Of a stretch of 9,430 nucleotides of DNA, positions 1 through 5,715 are shown piece after piece. A program made the translations under genes and the position numbers. Source of the DNA: Alphaproteobacteria bacterium (GTDB taxonomy: Bacteria > Pseudomonadota > Alphaproteobacteria > Micropepsales > Micropepsaceae); the NCBI GenBank assembly GCA_003451645.1, contig DMER01000089.1:33878-43307 (forward strand), in the 5' to 3' direction. The notes beneath the pieces are model-generated. The model did no database searches, was not told the origin of the DNA, and saw only the letters and a program-made list of their open reading frames with translations. Position 1 is the stretch's first letter; every line of letters begins with the position of its first letter.

Positions 1-1299
1 GGCAAAGAACCGGGCGATATAGAGGAATACCAATCCAGCGATGCTGCCGGACAGCAGCAGAAACCGCTCATCGCCGAACAGCGCTGCCAGCCTCGCGTCC
101 GCCCAGGCGAAGGGAACAATGAGGCCGATCGCAATGACTGAGCCGGGGACCGCATAGTTGAAGGTCGCGAGCGAGGCAGCCAGAGCCGCCAGCCGTGACC
201 GGGTTATGCGCCGCGCATAGGCAAAGCCCAAAGCGATGAGGACCGCGAGGCTTGAGGCACCCAAGGCGAGGCCAAAGCTGTTGATCGCATGGGTGAGAAG
301 CTGCGCGTCAAAGACATCGCTGCCATCCACCGCCAGAGAGATCAGGATAGTCACAGGCGCCGCGAAGCCAAGGACTGGCGGGAGCAAACAAATCGCGATG
401 GCAACGAGGCTGCCCCCGAACCCCAATGAAATGGTGGGCAGGGGCCGGTAGCGCGCTGTTGCTTGACGGGGCAAGCTGCGGCCTCCAAAAACGCGCAAGG
501 CGATGGCGACAAAGGCGACGAGGCCAACCAACGCCGAGGCCAGTTGCGCCGCGGCAACCGCATCGCCTAGGCTGAAATAGGCACGGTAAATACCGGTCGT
601 GAACGTCTGCACGCCCAAATAATCGACGGTTCCATAGTCGGCCAGCGTCTCCATGACGGCCAAGCCAGCACCAGCCAAAATGGCAGGGCGCGCCAAAGGC
701 AAAGCCACATCCCAGAACAAGCGCACAGGCCCGCGGCCAAGACTGCGGCCGACCTCCAGCGCGCAGACGGATTGCTCAATAAAGCTCGCCCGCGCCAGCA
801 GGTAGACATAGGGGTAGAGCGTAAAAATGAGCATCATTGCGGCGCCGGGCACTGAGCGCACATTGGGAAACCAATAATCCTGCGGGCCCCAGCCAAAAGC
901 CTCGCGCAGTTCGCTCTGGACGGGTCCTGAATACTGCAGTGTATGCGCGAGCGCATAGGCCATGACATAGGCAGGCATCGCCAAGGGCAGCGCCAGCAGA
1001 ACCTCCAAGATTGGGCGGCCTGCGAAGCGGTACATGACCACAAGCCAAGCACAGACGGTCCCCACCACCGACACGCCGATCCCCACAATGACGCCCAACA
1101 GGATGGAGTTGAACACATAGCGCGGCATGACGGTCGCTGCCGTATCGGCCCAGCTGGGCGAGGAGGGCTGCAGCAAACTTGCCGCCACCGACACCAATGG
1201 CAGGCATAGAAGGGCCGCCATCCCAAAGGATGCGGCGATCCATTGCCAATTCGTTGCGCGAGGCCCCATGCGCCAACAGTAACTGCGAACGAGTCGCAT
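1..1299 (-). CDS. Iron(III)-type ABC transporter permease, FbpB-like (C-terminus cut off by window edge)
   Basis: This is an inner-membrane permease of the FbpB class, which passes Fe3+ from a periplasmic binding protein into the cytoplasm using a partner ATPase. The frame is open from an ATG at 1299 to base 1, giving 433 residues without a stop. Hydrophobic segments lie near residues 20-43, 64-90, 97-118, 154-170, 207-216, 254-271 and 296-316, and a second permease half begins around 335. The cytoplasmic EAA loop is clear at 182-201 (LEVGRSLG through VALPLARP). It is followed by METLADYGTV (216-225) and TFTTGIYRAYFS (232-243), both very typical of iron permeases. Family members are usually over 500 residues, so roughly a hundred are missing. 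Neither the binding protein nor the ATPase is in the window. Neither start has a good Shine-Dalgarno; an in-frame ATG at 1350 would add 17 residues. Thiamine or another substrate is possible, but iron fits the motifs best. Confidence 0.88.
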   Translation of the reverse strand, partial: MRLVRSYCWRMGPRATNWQWIAASFGMAALLCLPLVSVAASLLQPSSPSWADTAATVMPRYVFNSILLGVIVGIGVSVVGTVCAWLVVMYRFAGRPILEVLLALPLAMPAYVMAYALAHTLQYSGPVQSELREAFGWGPQDYWFPNVRSVPGAAMMLIFTLYPYVYLLARASFIEQSVCALEVGRSLGRGPVRLFWDVALPLARPAILAGAGLAVMETLADYGTVDYLGVQTFTTGIYRAYFSLGDAVAAAQLASALVGLVAFVAIALRVFGGRSLPRQATARYRPLPTISLGFGGSLVAIAICLLPPVLGFAAPVTILISLAVDGSDVFDAQLLTHAINSFGLALGASSLAVLIALGFAYARRITRSRLAALAASLATFNYAVPGSVIAIGLIVPFAWADARLAALFGDERFLLLSGSIAGLVFLYIARFFA

Positions 1300-1420
1300 T
1301 TGAAGCCAAAAAGACTTGTGACACACCCGTTCCGGGCGCGCATTCGTCATGCTAAAGCCAAGGCTGATCCGGGCGGCGGGCCAGCCGTGCTGTTAACCAG
1401 AAACAACAAGGGACGGAAAC
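1300..1420. promoter_or_regulatory. Divergent promoter region between the permease and ald
   Basis: This 121-nt region separates divergently read genes and must hold the promoter for ald, and probably that of the permease. A short perfect palindrome TGTGACACA lies at 1317-1325. TTAACC, the core of a CtrA half-site, lies at 1392-1397. AAGGGA at 1408-1413, 7 nt before the ald ATG, is a good ribosome binding site. I could not find a convincing -35/-10 pair. If the permease starts at its alternative ATG (1350), the left part of this region is coding. Confidence 0.4.
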
Positions 1421-2545
1421 ATGCTCATTGGTGTTCCAAAGGAGATCAAAGTTCACGAGTATCGTGTTGGTCTGACGCCGGCGAGCGTGCGCGAACTCAC
1501 CTCGCAAGGCCATCGGGTCATGATCGAGACGAACGCAGGCACCGCGATTGGGCTTTCGGACGACATGTACCGGCATGTGGGGGCCTCGATTGTTCCGTCG
1601 GCCGCCGACGTCTTTGAAAAGGCCGAGATGATCGTCAAGGTCAAAGAGCCGCAGGAACGCGAGATCGCGATGCTGCGCTCGGGCCAAGTTTTGTTCACCT
1701 ATCTGCATTTGGCTCCAGATCCAGACCAAACCCGCGGGCTCTTGCGATCAGATTGCGTTGCGATCGCCTATGAGACCGTGACCGATGCGCGCGGCGGCTT
1801 GCCCCTATTGGCGCCCATGTCCGAAGTCGCTGGCCGCATGTCGATCCAGGCGGGCGCGCATTGCCTGGAGATGGAGCCGGGCGGGCGGGGGATGTTATTG
1901 GGCGGCGTGCCGGGCGTGCCGGCAGCGCGCGTTGTCATCATCGGCGGCGGCGTCGTCGGCGCCAATGCTGCACGCATGGCGATGGGGCTAGAGGCGCATG
2001 TAACGGTCCTCGACACATCGCTGCGACGTTTGGCAGATCTGGATCTGCAATTTGGCGCGAAGCTCAACACGATCTATTCAACGATCGACTCGATCGAGGA
2101 GTATGTGCTGGGCGCGGACCTTGTGGTCGGCGCGGTCTTGTTGCCGGGCGCTTCGGCGCCCAAGCTGATCACCGAAGACATGGTTCGCCGGATGAAAAAA
2201 GGCTCGGTCATCGTGGATGTGGCGATTGACCAGGGCGGGTGCAGCGAAACCTCTCGCGCCACGACGCATGCCCAGCCGACCTATCGTGTCCATGATGTCG
2301 TCCATTACTGCGTGGCCAATATGCCAGGTGCGGTGGCGCGGACATCGACCTTTGCGCTCAACAATGCAACGCTGCCCTTCACGGTTGCCTTGGCCAACAA
2401 GGGCTACCGCAAGGCGCTTGCCGACGACAAGCATCTGTTGGAGGGGCTCAATATTCACAGGGGTGCGTTGACATACAAGGCGGTGGCTGAGGCTCAACAT
2501 CTTGTTTATGTGCCGCCGGAGAATGCGCTTCCGGTGGTCCATTAA
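1421..2545 (+). CDS. ald: Alanine dehydrogenase
   Basis: This cytoplasmic enzyme catalyses NAD+-dependent oxidative deamination of L-alanine to pyruvate and ammonia, reversibly, so alanine can serve as carbon and nitrogen source. The 374 residues match the family length. The start MLIGVPKEIK and all key residues sit at the numbering of characterised alanine dehydrogenases: Arg15 and Lys75 (in VKVKEP) for substrate, His96 (in YLHLAP) and Asp270 (in AIDQGG) for catalysis. The NAD-binding Rossmann loop GGGVVG is at 175-180, with Asp198 closing the second strand, which indicates NAD rather than NADP. HYCVANMPGAV at 295-305 is a further family signature. AAGGGA 7 nt upstream supports the ATG. The gene stands alone, divergent from the permease and ending 17 nt from the convergent regulator gene, with no hairpin terminator in that gap. 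Regulation is not evident; no Lrp/AldR gene is adjacent. Confidence 0.96.
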   Translation: MLIGVPKEIKVHEYRVGLTPASVRELTSQGHRVMIETNAGTAIGLSDDMYRHVGASIVPSAADVFEKAEMIVKVKEPQEREIAMLRSGQVLFTYLHLAPDPDQTRGLLRSDCVAIAYETVTDARGGLPLLAPMSEVAGRMSIQAGAHCLEMEPGGRGMLLGGVPGVPAARVVIIGGGVVGANAARMAMGLEAHVTVLDTSLRRLADLDLQFGAKLNTIYSTIDSIEEYVLGADLVVGAVLLPGASAPKLITEDMVRRMKKGSVIVDVAIDQGGCSETSRATTHAQPTYRVHDVVHYCVANMPGAVARTSTFALNNATLPFTVALANKGYRKALADDKHLLEGLNIHRGALTYKAVAEAQHLVYVPPENALPVVH

Positions 2546-2562
2546 GGGTGGCTTTGCGCGGG

Positions 2563-3294
2563 TCAGTCTTCTTCCTTGTTCAACCCCGCATGGCGCTCGC
2601 ACAATTGCTTGAGCTTATCGGGGCTGCGGATATAGAGCGTCTTGGACTTGCGCTCCGCGATCCCGTCAATGGCGAGGTGACTGAGGACGCGTGCCACGGT
2701 CTCTCGCGTGGTTGAGGCTTGTGCCGCGATTTGCGCCTGCGTTGGCAAGGGATAGACCAGCCAAGAGCCCGTGCGAACCGGGTCGGGCTTCATCAATTTC
2801 AGGACCTCGGAATAGACCCGTTGGTAGGCGGACAAAGTCGCCAAATCCATGATCCGGTCGTCACAGGTGCGGATGATCTTTGCCAGCTTTTCCATCACCA
2901 GCAAGGCGACGCGCGGGTGCCCTTCGATCAGCTCCTTGAAGCCTTGGGGAGACAATGCCGCCAGCCTGCAATCCTCCAGCGCGACTACGGTTGCTGAGCG
3001 GGGCAAGCCATCGATGGCGGCGAGCTCACCAAAATAATCGCCAGTCCCTGCGACCCCAAAGGCGATTTCACGGCCAGAATGGGAGAAATTGACAATCCGC
3101 ACCCTGCCGCGCGCCACGAAAAAGACATCCCGGCTGTCGCTGTCGCGGCTGAGAAGCTGGTCGCCCTCCTTGGCGTGACGCCAGCTGCACTGATCCTCAA
3201 AATGGCGCAGGCTCTGGCGGTCCAAGCTGCCGAGCAATTTGATGCTCGCCAAGGAATGGTCGGCCTCGGCAGCTGAGTGGACTGAAGTCGTCAT
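2563..3294 (-). CDS. Crp/Fnr-family transcriptional regulator, Crp-type
   Basis: This is a 243-residue cytoplasmic DNA-binding regulator. The N-terminal cyclic-nucleotide beta-roll (about 17-130) contains GDYFGEL (85-91) and the phosphate-binding RSAT (99-102). Their Glu90 and Arg99 match the residues Crp uses to hold the cyclic nucleotide, so cAMP or cGMP binding is plausible. A dimerisation helix (about 130-170) leads to the C-terminal helix-turn-helix (185-211). Its recognition helix TTRETVARVL carries Arg197, Glu198 and Arg202, the Crp pattern, rather than the Fnr Glu-x-x-Ser-Arg. The Fnr iron-sulphur cysteine cluster is absent. AGGTGAGG about 7 nt before the ATG is a strong ribosome binding site. 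The gene starts 56 nt after the SDR stop on the same strand, so it may be read through from there. Targets are unknown. Confidence 0.9.
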   Translation of the reverse strand: MTTSVHSAAEADHSLASIKLLGSLDRQSLRHFEDQCSWRHAKEGDQLLSRDSDSRDVFFVARGRVRIVNFSHSGREIAFGVAGTGDYFGELAAIDGLPRSATVVALEDCRLAALSPQGFKELIEGHPRVALLVMEKLAKIIRTCDDRIMDLATLSAYQRVYSEVLKLMKPDPVRTGSWLVYPLPTQAQIAAQASTTRETVARVLSHLAIDGIAERKSKTLYIRSPDKLKQLCERHAGLNKEED

Positions 3295-3350
3295 CGTAGC
3301 GCCTCACCTGCAGTTGGGGCACCGACGCGGAACTCTGACCGGCCTCACTA

Positions 3351-4124
3351 TCAGGCGATCGTAGCTCCACCATCGATGACCATGGTTTGTCCGGTCATGA
3401 ATGCTCCGGCACGCGATGATAGAAAGACAGCAGCACCCGCAATTTCGTCAGGCAATCCGATCCGCTTGAGCGGCGCACCCTCGGTCGAACGCTTGAGGAT
3501 CTCGGGATTTTCCCATAGCGCCCGCGCAAAGTCGGTCTTGATCAAGCCTGGTGCAATACAATTCGCCCTAATCCCATGATGTCCATATTCTACGGCTATA
3601 TTGCGGGCAAGCTGAAAATCCGCCGCCTTGGAAATACAGTACGCGCCCAGAACTGGACTGCCGCGCAAACCGCCGATGGAGGAGACGATGATGATGACCC
3701 CGTCCTTACGCTCAACCATTTCCGGCAGCACCATATTGGTCAACCAGAAGTTCGAACGGACATTGACATCCATGATCTTGTCAAAGGCGTCGTCCGTGAT
3801 CCCGGCAGCGGGGCCGAAATAGGGGTTGACGGCGGCATTGCAGATCAAAATGTCGATCTTGCCATATTTGTCGCGGGTCGTGGCCACCAGCGCTTGCAGC
3901 TGATCTTTGTAGGAGATGTTGCACGCCACCGGGATCGCTACGTCGCCATGCTGACCGAAAGCCTTGTTGATATCCTTTGCCACCGCCTCGCACACATCGG
4001 CCTTACGGCTCGAGACGACAACTTTGGCACCATGCTCAGCAAGGCGGTGAACGATGGCCTCGCCAATGCCCTTCGTGGAGCCCGTTACAACGGCAACTTT
4101 CCCGGTCAGATCAAACAGCGTCAT
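3351..4124 (-). CDS. Short-chain dehydrogenase/reductase (classical SDR)
   Basis: This is a 257-residue, probably cytoplasmic NAD(P)-dependent oxidoreductase; the substrate cannot be read from the sequence. The cofactor-binding TGSTKGIG is at 14-21 and the structural NAAVN at 96-100. The catalytic tetrad is complete: Asn121, Ser149 (VSS), Tyr162 and Lys166 (YCISK). Ser-Ser-Arg-Lys after the second strand (38-41) has a basic residue and no Asp, which favours NADPH. The C-terminal half has IAPGLIKTD (190-198) and GQTMVIDGG (245-253), normal for the family. Overall character resembles DHRS4-like carbonyl reductases and many unassigned alphaproteobacterial SDRs. AGGA about 8 nt before the ATG supports the start. 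The gene ends in three consecutive in-frame stops, TGA TAG TGA. The Crp-type regulator follows 56 nt downstream and could share its transcript. Confidence 0.93.
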   Translation of the reverse strand: MTLFDLTGKVAVVTGSTKGIGEAIVHRLAEHGAKVVVSSRKADVCEAVAKDINKAFGQHGDVAIPVACNISYKDQLQALVATTRDKYGKIDILICNAAVNPYFGPAAGITDDAFDKIMDVNVRSNFWLTNMVLPEMVERKDGVIIIVSSIGGLRGSPVLGAYCISKAADFQLARNIAVEYGHHGIRANCIAPGLIKTDFARALWENPEILKRSTEGAPLKRIGLPDEIAGAAVFLSSRAGAFMTGQTMVIDGGATIA

Positions 4125-4320
4125 GGATTTTTCCTGCTAGAGCGCCAAAGCGGCGCCAGCGTCATGAAACACCAAACGCGCAGACCTGCAAACGACCATT
4201 TCGGAGCTTCACTGTAAGTGCAGATGCGGTTTTAGCCTGTGACCGGCGCTACACTTGGTTGCAAAACCGTGTGGAATCTGAGGCCGCCGCACAAAAGCGG
4301 CCGGTTCCTCCTTGAAAAAG

Positions 4321-4349
4321 TTGAGATTTAGGGCGAATCCGGCTATCGG
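4321..4349 (+). promoter_or_regulatory. Candidate sigma-70-type promoter for the OmpA lipoprotein gene
   Basis: TTGAGAT at 4321-4327, then 14 nt, then GCTATCGG at 4342-4349 resembles the Caulobacter housekeeping promoter (TTGAC-like -35, GCTA-type -10). It lies about 65 nt upstream of the lipoprotein start. The -10 match is only to its first half, and a GANTC site falls in the spacer. This is a motif match only. Confidence 0.28.
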
Positions 4350-4397
4350 ACTTGGCAATTATCGAGAGCGGACTGACCTTCACATCGAATTCGAAAC

Positions 4398-4402
4398 GGG
4401 AG
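4398..4402 (+). promoter_or_regulatory. Ribosome binding site that fixes the lipoprotein start
   Basis: GGGAG lies 9 nt before the ATG at 4412. Together with the signal peptide starting exactly there, it favours 4412 over the upstream TTG at 4352, which would put 20 polar residues before the signal sequence. Confidence 0.6.
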
Positions 4403-4411
4403 ACACTAACC

Positions 4412-5077
4412 ATGCGTAAGATGATCGTAGCGCTGAGCTGCGCGGCCCTGGTTTTGGCAGGCTGCCAAACGCAGAACGCCTATACGGGCGAGCAGCAAAC
4501 CTCTAACGCGACGCGTGGCGCGATCTTGGGTGGTCTCGCCGGTGCGGCCATCGGTGCGCTGACCAATACCTCGAGCGGCAAGCAAGCCGCCCGCAACGCA
4601 CTGATCGGTGCTGGCATCGGTGCGCTGGCCGGTGGTGCGGTCGGCGGCTATATGGATCAGCAAGAGGCGGAACTGCGTAACCGCCTGCGTTCGGCCGGGG
4701 TCTCGGTGCGCCGGGTTGGCAACAACATCCAGCTCGTCATGGCCTCGGACATCACCTTTGACACGGGCATGTCAATCGTGAAGCCGCAATTCTATCCGAC
4801 CTTGGCGGCGGTGGCCGACGTGCTGAACGAGTACAACCAAACCTATGTTGAAGTTGGCGGCCATACCGACAGCGTGGGCGACGATGCGTTCAACCTGCGC
4901 CTCAGCCAAGATCGCGCCAATGCAGTCTCAAACATCTTGATGCAGAATGGCGTGTTTGGCGGCCGCTTGGTGCCGAATGGCTATGGCGAGCGCAGCCCGG
5001 TGGCGAGCAATGCGACGCCTGGCGGCCGCGCTGCCAACCGCCGCGTGGAAATCCAAATCATTCCGCACACGAGCTAA
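4412..5077 (+). CDS. Glycine-zipper/OmpA-domain outer-membrane lipoprotein (YiaD-like)
   Basis: This 221-residue lipoprotein is predicted to be anchored in the outer membrane and bound to peptidoglycan. The N-terminus is a lipoprotein signal peptide (basic MRK, hydrophobic 4-16) with lipobox LAGC and lipidated Cys18. Residues 36-80 are a glycine-zipper stretch with two GxxxG-rich helices (GAILGGLAGAAIGAL; GAGIGALAGGAVGGY). From about 105 to 217 there is an OmpA-type peptidoglycan-binding domain: ITFDTG (114-119), GGHTDSVGDDAFN (149-161) with Asp153, LSQDRA (164-169), NGYGE (189-193) and GRAANRRVEI (205-214). The Asp and the paired Arg are the usual diaminopimelate contacts. The domain order matches YiaD-like proteins. 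The gene is alone between a likely promoter and a strong terminator, so it is probably monocistronic. It lacks a beta-barrel, so it is not a porin-type OmpA, and the glycine zipper separates it from Pal. Confidence 0.92.
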   Translation: MRKMIVALSCAALVLAGCQTQNAYTGEQQTSNATRGAILGGLAGAAIGALTNTSSGKQAARNALIGAGIGALAGGAVGGYMDQQEAELRNRLRSAGVSVRRVGNNIQLVMASDITFDTGMSIVKPQFYPTLAAVADVLNEYNQTYVEVGGHTDSVGDDAFNLRLSQDRANAVSNILMQNGVFGGRLVPNGYGERSPVASNATPGGRAANRRVEIQIIPHTS

Positions 5078-5101
5078 GTCCCGCATCGGGCACTTGAGAC
5101 T

Positions 5102-5132
5102 AGGCGCCGCGCGTGATCGCGGCGCCTTTTTT
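5102..5132 (+). terminator. Intrinsic terminator of the OmpA lipoprotein gene
   Basis: A perfect 9-bp stem GGCGCCGCG (5103-5111) / CGCGGCGCC (5118-5126) has a 6-nt loop and is followed by six T residues (5127-5132). It lies 25 nt after the lipoprotein stop. The T-tract is on the plus strand only, so it is not a proper terminator for the convergent peroxidase gene, which ends 5 nt further on. Confidence 0.93.
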
Positions 5133-5136
5133 GTGC

Positions 5137-5619
5137 TTAGTGGCCGAGGGTCTCCTTCACCGCGTTGACCAGCTCGGCTGCTTGCGGGTCAATGCCTGGC
5201 GCGAAGCTGCCGGCAATCTGACCATCGGCACCAATCAGATATTTGGTGAAGTTCCAGCGCGGCATGGCGCCTTCGCCCAGGCTCTCGCCGATCCAGCGGT
5301 AGAACGGGTGCACGTCCGGCCCCAAGATCGACACCTTGGCCGTCATTGGAAAGGTGACCTGATAGCGGGTGGTGCAAAAGGTCTGGATCTCTTCTGCGCT
5401 GCCCGGTTCCTGTCCGCCGAAGTCGTTGCAGGGCACCCCGACGACCCAAAGCCCTTGACCGTGATAGGCGGTCCACAGCGCTTGCAGGCCCTGATATTGC
5501 GGGGTGTAGCCACACGCGCTTGCCGTGTTGACGAGCAAGACCGGCTGGCCGCGAAATTTGGATAAGGGCAGCGGCGAGCCATCGATGCTCGTAAAGCTGA
5601 AATCATGAGCGCTGGTCAT
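5137..5619 (-). CDS. Glutathione peroxidase family protein (probably thioredoxin-dependent peroxidase)
   Basis: This 160-residue thiol peroxidase reduces hydrogen peroxide or organic hydroperoxides. The thioredoxin-fold core carries the peroxidatic Cys36 in NTASACGYTPQ. The tetrad is completed by Gln70 (CNDFGGQEPG, 64-73) and Trp122-Asn123 (WNFTKY). Length and motifs are those of bacterial Cys-type enzymes such as BtuE. Cys82 in TFCTTRYQVTFP sits where the resolving cysteine of thioredoxin-dependent members lies, so thioredoxin is a more likely reductant than glutathione; that is inference from family knowledge. No signal peptide is visible, so it is cytoplasmic. AAGGA about 8 nt upstream supports the ATG at 5619. 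It is convergent with the lipoprotein gene and divergent from tipF. Confidence 0.95.
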   Translation of the reverse strand: MTSAHDFSFTSIDGSPLPLSKFRGQPVLLVNTASACGYTPQYQGLQALWTAYHGQGLWVVGVPCNDFGGQEPGSAEEIQTFCTTRYQVTFPMTAKVSILGPDVHPFYRWIGESLGEGAMPRWNFTKYLIGADGQIAGSFAPGIDPQAAELVNAVKETLGH

Positions 5620-5715
5620 GGGAGTGTCCTTGTTGAGACGCGTTCAGGCCAGTTTCATCATTGATAACAAATTGTAAACGCTTTCAGGTGAAGCATCCGG
5701 ACCGGTAATGCCTGA
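5620..5715. promoter_or_regulatory. Divergent promoter region, peroxidase / tipF
   Basis: This 96-nt gap must serve both genes. It holds an AT-rich patch (5658-5685) unlike the surrounding GC-rich sequence. On the plus strand TTGATAA (5661-5667), 12 nt and GCTTTCAG (5680-5687) weakly resemble a Caulobacter-type promoter for tipF. A short palindrome ACAAATTGT lies at 5667-5675. No good ribosome binding site precedes tipF. Confidence 0.4.

Larger units (their letters stand above)
4125..4411. promoter_or_regulatory. 287-nt divergent intergenic region, SDR / OmpA lipoprotein
   Basis: No gene is supported here. The region must carry the promoters of the minus-strand SDR gene and the plus-strand lipoprotein gene. 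Visible small elements are a hairpin GCGCC/GGCGC at 4142-4156 in the likely SDR leader, a hairpin GGCCGC/GCGGCC at 4282-4302 with a 9-nt loop and no T-tract, and two GANTC sites (GAATC at 4274-4278 and 4335-4339). GANTC is the CcrM methylation site in Caulobacter-like bacteria. An open frame from a TTG at 4352 runs into the lipoprotein, but a signal-peptide start at 4412 is better. Confidence 0.5.

Noticed and set aside
776..1343. Two minus-strand open frames of 169 and 182 codons
   Set aside because: They lie in other frames over the permease, whose frame gives clear EAA-loop and iron-permease motifs and is open to the window edge. Their products have no recognisable motifs.
2078..2602. Minus-strand 174-codon open frame opposite ald
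   Set aside because: It is antisense to a fully conserved alanine dehydrogenase, has no family features, and overlaps the end of the regulator gene.
3576..4217. Plus-strand 213-codon open frame opposite the SDR gene
   Set aside because: It is antisense to an SDR with complete catalytic residues. Long antisense frames are common in GC-rich DNA, and this one has no convincing start signal or motifs.
4238..4253. TGTGA-N6-CTACA as a Crp operator
   Set aside because: The right half matches TCACA at only three of five positions, no better than chance in this length of sequence.
4282..4302. GGCCGC/GCGGCC hairpin as a terminator
   Set aside because: The stem is short, has a 9-nt loop and no T-tract on either strand, and no gene ends just before it.
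4352..4411. TTG-started 20-residue N-terminal extension of the OmpA lipoprotein
   Set aside because: It would bury the lipoprotein signal peptide behind polar residues. The ATG at 4412 has a ribosome binding site and a perfect signal sequence.
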